Shown piece by piece: positions 19,192 to 29,475 of a stretch of 64,000 nt of DNA; positions within the stretch are counted from its first letter, which is position 1, and each line of letters begins with the position of its first letter. This stretch comes from Methanoregula sp. (GTDB lineage: Archaea > Halobacteriota > Methanomicrobia > Methanomicrobiales > Methanospirillaceae): the NCBI GenBank assembly GCA_028679075.1, contig JAJRCF010000002.1:62001-126000 (forward strand). Reading direction: 5' to 3'. The notes under the pieces were generated by a model. The model did no database searches. It was not told where the DNA came from and saw only the letters and a program-made list of their open reading frames with translations. The position numbers and the translations under genes were made by a program.

Positions 19192-21459
19192 ATGATGAGA
19201 TCCAGTAAGTTCTTTTTGTATGCAGGACTGATTGTCCTGCTCCTGGCCCTGGCAGTCCCCGGGGCCTCTGCATCGGGTACTACCCAGCCAGGCTACATCA
19301 CGGTGGGCCTGGCACCGGTTGCCCAGTTTGATGCCTCCTATGCTTTTACGACCATTCCGACAAAGGTATACTTTACGGACAATTCCCTGGGTTCAACCCC
19401 TATGACCTGGGAATGGAACTTTGGTGACGGCGCAACATCCACCGACCAGAACCCAAGCCACATGTACCTCCAGCGCGGCACTTACACGGTCACCCTTACC
19501 GTGAAGAATGCCTACGGGACCAGCACGGCCATCAAGAAGGACTACATCACCATCGGTGTGAGCCCCCGGGCCGCCTTCGTGGCAAACCCGACCTCCGGCG
19601 CAGCCCCGATGAACGTGGCATTCACTGACCAGTCCACCGGCCAGGTCGCGTCCTGGAAGTGGGACTTCGGCGACGGGCAGGGATCCGCTGAACAGAACCC
19701 GGTCCACACGTACTGGACCCAGGGCGTGTACAATGTCATCCTGACGGTATCCAATGAGTTTGGCTCCTCGGATGTTGCGAAGAACGAGTACATCACGGTA
19801 AGCGGCGATCTCGTCTCGAAATTCGTTGCAGACCCGTCCTCCGGCAAGGCGCCCCTTGCAGTCATGTTTACTGACAAATCACTGGGCAGCCCGACTGCAT
19901 GGGCCTGGGACTTTGGCGATGGCATGACGTCCGTCGAACAGTTCCCGACCCACACCTTCACCACCGCAGGGGCGTATGATGTGAAACTCACCATCACCCG
20001 CGGCACCGAGACCGCCTCGTCTACCCAGACGCTGAACGTCGGCGGCGTGCCCAATGCGGATTTCGCAGGAACACCTACCCAGCTGAACACCAATGAAGCA
20101 GTCGCGTTCACGGACAAGTCCACCAACTCGCCGACTTCCTGGTCCTGGGACTTCGGCGACACCGCAACCTCGACGGTCCAGAACCCAAGCCATGCATACC
20201 AGGTGAAGGGCATCTACACGGTCGCGCTCACGGCACGGAATGCAAACGGCAAGGACACCGAGACCAAGACCAGTTACATCAACGTCGGGATTGCCCCGAA
20301 AGCTGATTTCATCCCGGTCATCGTGCCCTACCAGCAGTTCAAGGTGCCCATGTCGGTGAAATTCATCGACCAGTCAACCGGGCTGCCGACCTCATGGAAG
20401 TGGGACTTCGGCGACGGGTCGAGCTCAACCGAACAGAACCCGACCCATCTCTTCATGAAAGAAGGTACCTACACGGTCACCCTCACGTCAACGAACAACT
20501 TCGGTTCGGACACCAAGGTACGGTCCGACCTCATTACCGTCGGTGGCGGCGCAGCGGTTGATTTCGTTGCTGACAAGACCACGGTCGGGGTCGGCAGGAT
20601 CGTCACCTTCACTGACCTTTCGACCAGCAACCCGACCCTGTGGGTATGGGACTTCGGCGACGGCTCAACCGGCACCGGTGCGAAGCCGGACCACGTGTAC
20701 CGGACAACCGGCGTCTACGATGTCACCCTTACCGCATCGAACCCGTACCTGACCAACTCGCGGACCAAGAACCAGTACATCACGGTCCTTTCGATCCCGA
20801 AGGCCGACTTTGTTGCTGACAAGACACGCGGCGGTGCTCCGATGGCTGTGGCGTTCACGGATAAGTCAATCAATTCACCGACTGCCTGGTCCTGGGACTT
20901 TGGCGACGGATCGACTTCAACCGAACAGAACCCGACCCACACCTACACCACCCTTGGCACCTACTCGGTCTCCCTGACTGCATCCAACAAGGACGGGAAG
21001 GACACCGTATCAAAGCCAAACTACATCGTGACCACCCTTGCACCTGTTGCTGATTTCAAGGCAAACCGCCAGATAGGCAAGGCACCGTTCGTTGTCGAGT
21101 TCACCGACCTCTCGACCAATGCCCCGACCTCCTGGAAGTGGGACTTCGGCGATGGGACGAGCTCATCCGAACAGAACCCGCGCCACATCTACCTGCGCGA
21201 AGGCTCATATGATGTCAGCCTCACGGCAACCAACCAGTACGGCAGCGACTCCATGTTCAAGACCGGGACTTCATCAGCGGCAGCACCCAGTGTAACCTCC
21301 AGTGAGCCCACGGTCGCACCCACACAGGCACCTGCAGCAGTAACAACAACCGCAGCAGCAACTGCCATCCCGACCACCCAGGCACCCCTGCCTGCAACGG
21401 TCTCTGTGATCGCCGCAGCCATTGCGATGTTCGCAATCGCGGTTGTCCACAGGAAATAA
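19192..21459 (+). CDS. surface protein with eight PKD domains
   Basis: signal peptide MMRSSKFFLYAGLIVLLLALAVPGASA; eight repeats containing W-x-W-[ND]-F-G-D; Thr/Ala/Pro-rich stalk and C-terminal TM helix. Start moved downstream of the track's 19147. Confidence 0.9.
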   Translation: MMRSSKFFLYAGLIVLLLALAVPGASASGTTQPGYITVGLAPVAQFDASYAFTTIPTKVYFTDNSLGSTPMTWEWNFGDGATSTDQNPSHMYLQRGTYTVTLTVKNAYGTSTAIKKDYITIGVSPRAAFVANPTSGAAPMNVAFTDQSTGQVASWKWDFGDGQGSAEQNPVHTYWTQGVYNVILTVSNEFGSSDVAKNEYITVSGDLVSKFVADPSSGKAPLAVMFTDKSLGSPTAWAWDFGDGMTSVEQFPTHTFTTAGAYDVKLTITRGTETASSTQTLNVGGVPNADFAGTPTQLNTNEAVAFTDKSTNSPTSWSWDFGDTATSTVQNPSHAYQVKGIYTVALTARNANGKDTETKTSYINVGIAPKADFIPVIVPYQQFKVPMSVKFIDQSTGLPTSWKWDFGDGSSSTEQNPTHLFMKEGTYTVTLTSTNNFGSDTKVRSDLITVGGGAAVDFVADKTTVGVGRIVTFTDLSTSNPTLWVWDFGDGSTGTGAKPDHVYRTTGVYDVTLTASNPYLTNSRTKNQYITVLSIPKADFVADKTRGGAPMAVAFTDKSINSPTAWSWDFGDGSTSTEQNPTHTYTTLGTYSVSLTASNKDGKDTVSKPNYIVTTLAPVADFKANRQIGKAPFVVEFTDLSTNAPTSWKWDFGDGTSSSEQNPRHIYLREGSYDVSLTATNQYGSDSMFKTGTSSAAAPSVTSSEPTVAPTQAPAAVTTTAAATAIPTTQAPLPATVSVIAAAIAMFAIAVVHRK

Positions 21460-21547
21460 TCTTTTTTTGTAAATTTTCGGGTAATCCCGTAGTCCAGAAG
21501 AGCACGCCGGAACACTAAGATCCCGGAGATGTGCCGGCGATCAGCAG

Positions 21548-22009
21548 TTATCCGTGCAGGATATGGCCATGGATGTCGATCTCGCCCCGGTAAATGCGGG
21601 TGCTTGAGATCCAGCGGCCGTCATCTGCGAGGACACAACTGATCTGGTGGATGTCGACTTTCCGTTTCCCGTTCCCGCGCCGGACCTTGTTGATCTCGAC
21701 TGCTACGGGAAGGGTCTCCTCGGAGACCACGATTGCGTCGAAATCGGACTCAATCGCAGAGCCGAACCGGTCGTTCAGCGGCTCGATCAGCCAGATGGCG
21801 GGAAAATCCTTTTTTGTGATGTACGCCTCAAGGTCCGCCTTCCGTTCCGCAAACGGGCGGATGGGATGCACCTTGCGGCTCGCAAACGTATCGGTGGTCA
21901 GGCCGATCACGACATGCCCCGAAGGACCGGCCAGCTCGAATGACCGGTTCAGGAGGCTCTTGTGACCGTCATGCAGGGGATCGAAGGTTCCCCCTACCAT
22001 AACCTTCAT
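21548..22009 (-). CDS. coaD: phosphopantetheine adenylyltransferase (archaeal CoaD)
   Basis: 153 aa; MVGGTFDPLHDGHKSLL. Confidence 0.88.
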   Translation of the reverse strand: MKVMVGGTFDPLHDGHKSLLNRSFELAGPSGHVVIGLTTDTFASRKVHPIRPFAERKADLEAYITKKDFPAIWLIEPLNDRFGSAIESDFDAIVVSEETLPVAVEINKVRRGNGKRKVDIHQISCVLADDGRWISSTRIYRGEIDIHGHILHG

Positions 22010-22039
22010 GTTCCTCCATTCTTAATTTCCTATGTTATT

Positions 22040-22537
22040 ATGCATATGGATGGGAAGGTCGCAGGCGGTGCATTGTTTGCAGCCGGCAATGCAACAGTCA
22101 CGGGAGACGTGACGATAGGCCGGGATGTGGGGATCTGGTTCGGGGCCGTAATCCGTGCGGACAAGGACCGGATCGTGATCGGCGACCGTTCCAATGTCCA
22201 GGACAACTGCGTGGTCCACACGAGCAGGGGTTTCCCGGTGCTCATAGGGAGTGACGTCTCGGTGGGGCACGGGGCGGTCCTCCATGGCTGCACGATCGGT
22301 GACCGGGTGCTGGTCGGCATGGGTGCGATTGTGCTCAACGGGGCAAAGGTCGGCAGCGGATCGGTCATCGGGGCAGGAGCCGTTGTCACCGAAGGCATGG
22401 ACGTCCCGGAACGTTCGGTCGTTGTCGGCGTCCCCGGGAAGATCATCAAGCAGGCAAGCGACGGGCAGCAGCAGCACATCCTCTCCAATGCTTCATCGTA
22501 TGTCGAACTCGCAGGAGAGTACGCCCGACATGAGTAA
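22040..22537 (+). CDS. gamma carbonic anhydrase family hexapeptide-repeat protein
   Basis: left-handed beta-helix repeats; GDRSNVQDNCVVHTSRG, VGHGAVLHGCTIGDRVLVGMGAIVLNGA. Confidence 0.88.
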   Translation: MHMDGKVAGGALFAAGNATVTGDVTIGRDVGIWFGAVIRADKDRIVIGDRSNVQDNCVVHTSRGFPVLIGSDVSVGHGAVLHGCTIGDRVLVGMGAIVLNGAKVGSGSVIGAGAVVTEGMDVPERSVVVGVPGKIIKQASDGQQQHILSNASSYVELAGEYARHE

Positions 22538-23807
22538 TGTTGTTGTCATTGGCGCAGGAGTTGCCGGTATTCAGGCAGCCCTCGATATTGCCGGGCACGG
22601 GGTCCATGTGGACCTTGTTGAGCGGGAGCCCACGATCGGCGGGCACATGGCGCAGCTGGACAAGACGTTCCCGACGAACGACTGTTCGATGTGCATCCTC
22701 TCACCCAAGATGGTGGACGTGAGCCGTAACCCCAACATCACCATCCATACCTGTGCCGAAGTCGACCGTGTCGACGGGGAGACGGGTAACTTCCGCGTCA
22801 CGATAAAGAAACACCCCCGGTACGTTGATGAATCGACCTGTACCGGGTGCGGGGACTGCATCCAGATCTGCCCGGTGGAAGTCTACAACCGGTTCGATTC
22901 CGGTGTCGGCGTCCGGAAGGCGATCTACAAGCCGCATGCGCAGGCTGTCCCGGATATCGTAGTCAAGGACCCCGAACACTGCATCGAGTGCGGGCTCTGT
23001 TACGATGCCTGCGGCCCCGGTTCCATCCGGAAGAAGGACGAGGAGACTGCCCTGACCGTCGATGCGGCAAGCATTGTTATCACCACGGGATACTCGGTCT
23101 TCGATGCCCGGGTAAAGTCGCCGTTCAATTATCTCAGCCTCCCCGATGTGATCACGAGCCTCGAACTGGAGCGGATGATCAACGCGGGCGGCCCGACCGG
23201 GGGCAAGGTGAAGAGGATGAGCGATGGGAAGGAGCCAAAGTCCATTGTCTTCATCCAGTGCGTCGGTTCCCGCGATATGACGATCGACCGCCCATACTGC
23301 TCCTGTGTCTGCTGCATGCAGGCGCTGAAGAACGCGATGCTGATCAAGGAGAAGCACGCGGAGACAGATGTGCTCATCTGCTACATGGACATCCGCGCAT
23401 ATGGCAAGGGATACGAGGAGTATTTCGAGCGGGCAAAGGCGATCGGGGTCCGGTTCCTCCGGGGCATGCCGTCCGATGTGCTCCCGGACCGGAACGGCAT
23501 GATCCTGCAGGTCGAGGACTCCGAGACCTCAAAGCTCCACGTGCTCCACCCGGAACTCGTTGTCCTCTCGGTGGGTATCGAGCCCGCAGAGATGAGCGCG
23601 CCCCTTGCGGAAAAACTGGGCATTGCCCGGGAGGAGACGGGGTTCATCCGGTCAGTGCACGATGCGGTCGATACGGTCTCAACGCTCCGGCCGGGCATCT
23701 ACGTTGCCGGTACCGCCACCGCTCCCCGCGATATCCCGGACAGCGTTGCTTCCGGGGAATCGGCGGCAATGCGGGCTTGGATCGATGCAAAAAAGGCGGG
23801 GCCGTAA
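22530..23807 (+). CDS. HdrA-like FAD/iron-sulfur protein (short form)
   Basis: 425 aa from MSNVVVIGAGVAGIQAALDIA; CTGCGDCIQICP and CIECGLCYDACGP clusters; YCSCVCCMQALKNAML. Confidence 0.85.
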   Translation: MSNVVVIGAGVAGIQAALDIAGHGVHVDLVEREPTIGGHMAQLDKTFPTNDCSMCILSPKMVDVSRNPNITIHTCAEVDRVDGETGNFRVTIKKHPRYVDESTCTGCGDCIQICPVEVYNRFDSGVGVRKAIYKPHAQAVPDIVVKDPEHCIECGLCYDACGPGSIRKKDEETALTVDAASIVITTGYSVFDARVKSPFNYLSLPDVITSLELERMINAGGPTGGKVKRMSDGKEPKSIVFIQCVGSRDMTIDRPYCSCVCCMQALKNAMLIKEKHAETDVLICYMDIRAYGKGYEEYFERAKAIGVRFLRGMPSDVLPDRNGMILQVEDSETSKLHVLHPELVVLSVGIEPAEMSAPLAEKLGIAREETGFIRSVHDAVDTVSTLRPGIYVAGTATAPRDIPDSVASGESAAMRAWIDAKKAGP

Positions 23808-24851
23808 GTGGACGACTCTGCCACGCTCTGGTGGGACAGGGAGAAAGACAGTCTCTGTTACATCGAACAGACACTCCTGCCGGGTGAATACCGGACCATC
23901 GAGTGCCGGAGCGTTGACCGCCTGGCCACCGCCATCCGCCGGCTCGAGATCCGCGGCGCACCGGCGCTCGGGGTTGCCGGGGCATATGGCGTTGCCCTCG
24001 CGGCCCGCACATCAGCGTGCACAGACCCCGCGGCTTTCATGGCCGACGTGCGGAAGGCGGCCGGACTGCTCCGTTCCACCCGCCCGACCGCGATCAACCT
24101 TGGGTGGGGGATCGACCGGGTACTCGCAACCCTGGCCACCACCCGCAGCAGTGACGAAGCACGGGATATCTCGCTTCGTGAAGCGGAGGCCATTGCCCGC
24201 GAGGACACCGCATGCTGCCACGCGATCGGCGACAACGGGGCGGCCCTGCTCCCCGACCGCTGCACGGTCCTCACACACTGTAATGCCGGGGCGCTTGCCT
24301 GCTCATCGTGGGGAACAGCACTCGGCGTGATACGTTCCGCCGTGAAGGCGGGTAAGGACGTGAACGTGATCGCCTGCGAGACCCGCCCGCTCCTCCAGGG
24401 GGCCCGTCTCACGGCCTGGGAGCTGTCCCGGGACGGGATCGGTGTGACCGTGATCACGGATTCCATGGCCGCCCATTTCATGCGGGCCGGTGCAATCGAT
24501 GCCGTCATTGTCGGCGCCGACCGGATCACCCATGATGCGGTCTTCAACAAGATCGGCACCTACATGCATGCCGTCTGTGCCCGCCACCACGGGATACCGT
24601 TCTACGTGGCGGCGCCCCTGTCAACCTTCGATGCAGACAACGGTGAACGGGACGTTGTGATCGAAGAGCGGGGCCGTGAGGAGGTCACTGTCATGGGCGG
24701 CCGGACGTATGTCCCCGGGGGTGCCAGGGTGAAGAACCCGGCATTCGATGCAACACCGATGGGACTCGTCACCGCGATCGTAACGGAAACAGGCGTGCTC
24801 CGCCAGCCCATCGATACCCGATCACACTTATCTCTCCGGAAATCCCACTAA
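23808..24851 (+). CDS. mtnA: S-methyl-5-thioribose-1-phosphate isomerase
   Basis: 347 aa; RRLEIRGAPALGVAGAYGVALA, ACETRPLLQGARLTAWEL, IVGADRITHD. Confidence 0.92.
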   Translation: MDDSATLWWDREKDSLCYIEQTLLPGEYRTIECRSVDRLATAIRRLEIRGAPALGVAGAYGVALAARTSACTDPAAFMADVRKAAGLLRSTRPTAINLGWGIDRVLATLATTRSSDEARDISLREAEAIAREDTACCHAIGDNGAALLPDRCTVLTHCNAGALACSSWGTALGVIRSAVKAGKDVNVIACETRPLLQGARLTAWELSRDGIGVTVITDSMAAHFMRAGAIDAVIVGADRITHDAVFNKIGTYMHAVCARHHGIPFYVAAPLSTFDADNGERDVVIEERGREEVTVMGGRTYVPGGARVKNPAFDATPMGLVTAIVTETGVLRQPIDTRSHLSLRKSH

Positions 24852-24875
24852 AAATACAATTATTGTCCCCCGGCC

Positions 24876-25577
24876 ATGGCATTTGATTTTACGGCATGGA
24901 ACAGCCTCATGTATCTCATTGGCGAGATCACGGTCATCGTCATACTCGGGGCGATCGTCACATCCTTTATCCTGGTCATCATCTCGCTCTATTCCATTAA
25001 GAGACAGAAACTCTACTTCCCGAAACTGATCAAGTCCGGGCTGGTCTTTCTCGAAGGGATGATGAAGGCAATGTTCCGCCTCATCGGCCTCGAAGACCGC
25101 GAGATGCTCTCCTTTTTCATCAAGATCCACAACACCATGAACGCTGCCGAGTTCGGGCGCATCCCGGTAGCCGACCGGGCGATCTTCATGCCCCAGTGCC
25201 TGCGGTCCTCCCAGTGCCCCGCCCACCTGACACCGGAAGGCCTGAAATGCCGGAACTGCGGCCAGTGCAGTGTCGGCGAGGCGAACGTCCTGCTCGGACG
25301 CCTCGGGTACCGGATATTCATTGTACCGGGGTCCTCCTTCATCAAGCGCATGACAAAAAAATACCGGCCTAAAGCGATCGTTGGCGTTGGCTGCCTTTCC
25401 GAAGTGAAAGAAGGGATCGACATGGCCGACAAGATGGGCCTTGTCGTCATGGGTGTCGTGACGTTAAAAGAAGGGTGCGTTGAGACGATCGTCAACTGGC
25501 CGGATGTCTACGAAGTAGCCGTGCTGGGGATCGACCCGGCGTCAATTCCCGAGGACCTTCATACTTTTACCGATTAG
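24876..25577 (+). CDS. DUF116 domain-containing protein
   Basis: 233 aa; N-terminal TM; CLRSSQCPAHLTPEGLKCRNCGQCSVGE cysteine motif. Confidence 0.8.
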   Translation: MAFDFTAWNSLMYLIGEITVIVILGAIVTSFILVIISLYSIKRQKLYFPKLIKSGLVFLEGMMKAMFRLIGLEDREMLSFFIKIHNTMNAAEFGRIPVADRAIFMPQCLRSSQCPAHLTPEGLKCRNCGQCSVGEANVLLGRLGYRIFIVPGSSFIKRMTKKYRPKAIVGVGCLSEVKEGIDMADKMGLVVMGVVTLKEGCVETIVNWPDVYEVAVLGIDPASIPEDLHTFTD

Positions 25578-25955
25578 GTTCCCGCTCTTGATCTTCCCGT
25601 GGACAATGATCGTGTCTTCGCTTGTCACGTCTCCAACGATGATACCTGTGCGGAGGATCACCTTCCCACCGGCTTTGACCGAGTGGACACTGGCATGGTC
25701 GAGGATCGTGACATCCCCGCGGGCAGTGATCGGGCCCTTGACCCGGCACTGGCTCCCGATCACGGCATTCCCGCAGTCGATCTCGAGCGCAACGCTGGAC
25801 CGGGGGCCCAGCTCGAGGTTGCCGCTGACCATGAGCCTGCCCCAGAAATGGGTATGGGGGGGCACGACAAAGTCGCCGTCAACCTTTACGTTCCCTTCGA
25901 AATACGAACCTTTCTGGGCAAAATAGGTATTTCCTTTCCGGATGAGCGTAGGCAT
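25542..25955 (-). CDS. bactofilin-like polymer-forming protein
   Basis: 137-aa beta-helix-like; 'GSYFEGNVKVDGDFVVPPHTHFWGRLMVSGNLELG'. Confidence 0.7.
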   Translation of the reverse strand: MPTLIRKGNTYFAQKGSYFEGNVKVDGDFVVPPHTHFWGRLMVSGNLELGPRSSVALEIDCGNAVIGSQCRVKGPITARGDVTILDHASVHSVKAGGKVILRTGIIVGDVTSEDTIIVHGKIKSGNLIGKSMKVLGN

Positions 25956-26043
25956 TGGTCTCTAGGATAATGGTGGAGCGATCGCGGGGATAAACTTGTT
26001 GCTCGGAGTCCCGGGGAGTGCCCGCCAGCGCCGGGGAAACCGG

Positions 26044-26886
26044 TTACCCGAGGAAGAGGACAGAAAGGACGAAGACAATGAGGGAGGCGAACATGCTGTA
26101 TTTCAGTGCCATCGATGCGCCGGAGTTCCGGACACACCCAGGGCTGTCACAGTGCAGGGCCCGGTATGCCGCTGCGATAAGGATGAGGTCCACGATGCCG
26201 ATCATCACAAGATACGGGACACCCCACCACAAGACGGGTGCGAGGCTTGCAAGAACTGACAGCAGGACAAATACGAAGGCACAGTATGCGGTCTTCGTTA
26301 CCCCGATCCGGATCGGAAGCGTTGACGCACCTCCTGCTGCATCGCCTTCCACGTCCTCTGCGTCCTTCAGCAGTTCCCGGGCCATCATGGCAAGGAAGGT
26401 CATGACCGCGAGGGGGACGAGGTGGATGAGGCCATCGGTGCCGGCAAACGCCCCGCCAAAGAGGAACATGCTCCCGCTCAGGTAGGCGACCGCGACATTG
26501 CCTACGACGGGCATGCTTTTCAGTCGTGCTGCATATGCGACAAGGAGCAGGGTGTTGAAGACGGCAAAAGCGATACAGAAGACATTCGTGAACAGGCTGG
26601 CAGCGATCCCTGCGGCAAAGAGGAGGAACGCGTACCAGAGTGCTGCATTGCGGGAGACCTGTCCTGAAGGGATCGGGCGGTCGGGCCGGTTGACAGCATC
26701 AATCTCCGCATCATAATAGTCGTTGATCACGTTGCCGGCGGCCGTGATGAGCACGACGACAACAAACAGGAGGAGGGCTGCCGGGACGAGGGTGCCGGTG
26801 GCAATGAGATAGGCCACGACCGATGCCACGCCGGCCATCACCGCATTGGCCGGGCGGATGATATTCAGGAAACCGGCAGCACTCAT
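26044..26886 (-). CDS. geranylgeranylglycerol-phosphate geranylgeranyltransferase (UbiA family)
   Basis: 280 aa; NVINDYYDAEIDAVNRPDRPIPSG. Confidence 0.92.
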   Translation of the reverse strand: MSAAGFLNIIRPANAVMAGVASVVAYLIATGTLVPAALLLFVVVVLITAAGNVINDYYDAEIDAVNRPDRPIPSGQVSRNAALWYAFLLFAAGIAASLFTNVFCIAFAVFNTLLLVAYAARLKSMPVVGNVAVAYLSGSMFLFGGAFAGTDGLIHLVPLAVMTFLAMMARELLKDAEDVEGDAAGGASTLPIRIGVTKTAYCAFVFVLLSVLASLAPVLWWGVPYLVMIGIVDLILIAAAYRALHCDSPGCVRNSGASMALKYSMFASLIVFVLSVLFLG

Positions 26887-26936
26887 TGGATCACATTCTG
26901 GTTGTCCGGCACATAAAATGCACGAAAAGTGATAAC

Positions 26937-27010
26937 GGGCGAGGGGGGATTTGAACCCCCGGCATTCAGCTTAGGAGGCTGACGCTATGTCCGGGCTAAG
27001 CCACTCGCCC
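26937..27010 (-). tRNA. tRNA-Arg (anticodon CCT)
   Basis: acceptor GGGCGAG/CTCGCCC, anticodon arm TCAGC-CTCCTAA-GCTGA, T-loop GGTTCAAATCC. Confidence 0.92.
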
Positions 27011-27071
27011 TGCTCATATCCATTGCAGGGGAATATGTATAAGTTTTGCGCGCTGCAACATCTCTGGCACC

Positions 27072-28208
27072 ATGGATCTGACAGAGGCAACGGAAGGCAG
27101 GACCACGTTCCTCGTGCCGGTCCAGGACGACACAACGCAGTTCCCCCCGGGATCCGCCCCCATCTTCTTCAACCGCCGGATGGAACTCAACCGCGACGTG
27201 ACCGTCCTCCTCCTCCCGCTCCTTGAACCCTCGGACTATCTCGATGCAATGGGGGCCACCGGCATCCGGGGCCTCCGGGTGGCAAACGAGTGCGGTATTC
27301 CCGTGACCATCAGCGATCGTGATCCGACGGCGATCGAGTTGATCACCCGGAACGCGGAGCGCTCCGGCCTGCCGGTCACCGTGGTCCACCGCGATGTCAA
27401 CGCTCTCCTTTCAGAACAGTCCTTCGATGCCGTCGACCTCGACCCCTTCGGGACACCGGCACCGTTCGTCGATGCCGGGGTGAAGGGGACCCGGCGTTTC
27501 TTCTTTGTGACGGCAACGGACACCGCCCCGCTCTGCGGTGCACACTTAAAGGCCGGGATCCGCCGGTACTCCGCGGTCCCGATGAACACGGAGTACCACA
27601 GCGAGGTGGGCCTCCGTATCCTGCTGGGATTTGTTGTCCGGCAGACTGCCCGGTACGACCGGGGAGTCGAGCCGATCTTCTGTTATGCCCGGGAGCATTT
27701 TGCCCGCCTCCACCTCCGGCTGCTCCGGGGCCCGCAGGCTGCTGACGCGACCTTAAAGCAGACCGGGTATATCCACCAGTGCAGGAAATGCCCCTACCGG
27801 GAGACGGAGGCTGCCATCCTGTCGTCGTCCCGGACCTGTCCCCACTGCGGCGAACCCCTCCAGCCCATCGGCCCCCTCTGGCTTGGTGACCTCCACAACC
27901 GGACGATCCTTGCTGAGATGCGGGCCCGGGTCGATTCGGTATCGGCCGGGTCCGGAAAAGAACTCACAAAACTGCTGGACTGCTGCATGGAAGAACTTCC
28001 CCTCCCGGGCTTTTACGATTACCACGTGATTGCCAAACGGCTGGTATGTTCCCCGCCGGAGATCACCACCGTGCTCAGCCGCATCGCCGCTGCAGGGTAC
28101 CCGGCAAGCCGTACGCACTTTTCAGGGTACGGGATCAAGACGGAAGCACCGCTCTCCGTGATCTATGATGCAATCGGAAGCCACCCGCAGGACGAAAAAA
28201 AGGGATAG
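27072..28208 (+). CDS. trm1: tRNA (guanine26-N2)-dimethyltransferase
   Basis: 378 aa; FYNRRM-like 'FFNRRMELNRDVTV', DLDPFGTPAPFVDA. Confidence 0.93.
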   Translation: MDLTEATEGRTTFLVPVQDDTTQFPPGSAPIFFNRRMELNRDVTVLLLPLLEPSDYLDAMGATGIRGLRVANECGIPVTISDRDPTAIELITRNAERSGLPVTVVHRDVNALLSEQSFDAVDLDPFGTPAPFVDAGVKGTRRFFFVTATDTAPLCGAHLKAGIRRYSAVPMNTEYHSEVGLRILLGFVVRQTARYDRGVEPIFCYAREHFARLHLRLLRGPQAADATLKQTGYIHQCRKCPYRETEAAILSSSRTCPHCGEPLQPIGPLWLGDLHNRTILAEMRARVDSVSAGSGKELTKLLDCCMEELPLPGFYDYHVIAKRLVCSPPEITTVLSRIAAAGYPASRTHFSGYGIKTEAPLSVIYDAIGSHPQDEKKG

Positions 28209-28210
28209 TA

Positions 28211-29323
28211 TTAGCGCTCGACAACAATCGAGAGTATGTCGCCGTCAACAAGTTTATGGGTCAGCCCGATCCGCTGGCCGGGGTGTTTGACGGACTTGCC
28301 CCAGATCCGGGCATAGCGGAACTTCTGCACGAACTCCCGGTGAAGCTTGTTGCAGACATCTTCGACCGTGCTCTGGTTCCGGATGATCAGCGGTTCTTCG
28401 AGATCGGCTTCTTCGCCAACGGGTTTCATGTACACCCGCATGAACCCGAGGCAGTCGTAAATCGCATCCTTGAGTTCCTCGGTGTGATAACCGGCTGCCG
28501 CAGAGATCATGATCGGGGGACTGCCGAACCGTTCGGCAATGTCATGCTCGATCTCGAGGTACCGTTCCTTATCAACGAGGTCTACCTTGTTGACCGCAAT
28601 AAATGCCGGGATGTATACCCGGTTGCCCTGCACGGCATCGATGAAATCGTCCTGCGTCGCATTCCCACGTATCAGGATGTCGGCGTTCATCATCTTCGAT
28701 TCGGCGAGGATCGAACGCACTTCCTCGATCTCCAGGTCCAGCGTGCCGACCGCGTTGAGACGGACCCCGCCATGCGAGGATTTCTTGATGGTGATATCCG
28801 GTTTCTGGACATTGATCCTGATACCGGCGTCGTAGAGCTCCTTGATGAGGACATCGAAATGCCGCTCGTTGAAGACATCCACGAGGATAATAACGATATC
28901 GGCACCGCGGACAACCGCGATGACTTCCTTGCCCCGGCCCTTGCCCATGGCTGCACCGGCAATAAGTCCCGGGATATCGAGGAGCTGGATCTTTGCTCCC
29001 TTGTGCTCAAGGGCACCGGGAACTACGGTAAGGGTGGTGAACGCGTACGCGGCAACGGCACTTGCGGTGCCGGTCAGCTTGTTGAGGAGCGTGCTTTTAC
29101 CGGTTGACGGGAACCCGACAAGGACGGCGGTTGCATCGCCGGATTTCTTGACCTGGTAACCTTCGCCGCCACCGCCGGCTTTCATAGCCCGGCTGACAGC
29201 CTCGTCACGGAGCCGGGCGATCTTTGCTTTTACCCGTCCGATATGCTTGGAGGTAGCCTTGTTATAAGGGGTTTTGACAAGCTCGTCTTCGAGCTCCTTG
29301 ATCTGTTCTTCAAGACTACTCAT
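28211..29323 (-). CDS. DRG-family GTP-binding protein
   Basis: 370 aa; VGFPSTGKSTLLNKLT, DIPGLIAGAAMGKGRGKEV, C-terminal TGS. Confidence 0.95.
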   Translation of the reverse strand: MSSLEEQIKELEDELVKTPYNKATSKHIGRVKAKIARLRDEAVSRAMKAGGGGEGYQVKKSGDATAVLVGFPSTGKSTLLNKLTGTASAVAAYAFTTLTVVPGALEHKGAKIQLLDIPGLIAGAAMGKGRGKEVIAVVRGADIVIILVDVFNERHFDVLIKELYDAGIRINVQKPDITIKKSSHGGVRLNAVGTLDLEIEEVRSILAESKMMNADILIRGNATQDDFIDAVQGNRVYIPAFIAVNKVDLVDKERYLEIEHDIAERFGSPPIMISAAAGYHTEELKDAIYDCLGFMRVYMKPVGEEADLEEPLIIRNQSTVEDVCNKLHREFVQKFRYARIWGKSVKHPGQRIGLTHKLVDGDILSIVVER

Positions 29324-29475
29324 TCCTATATTATTCGCCGCATGTCGGAGATATAGTTGTTTGTGCCCAGGCTGACAAAAGTGCAGGTCTCCGGTTTTTC
29401 AGGCAGGGAACTTCCGTATTTACTCCCGTAAAAAACTATAAGTATCCTCATCGCCCATTTTATTGAGCAACTCGC

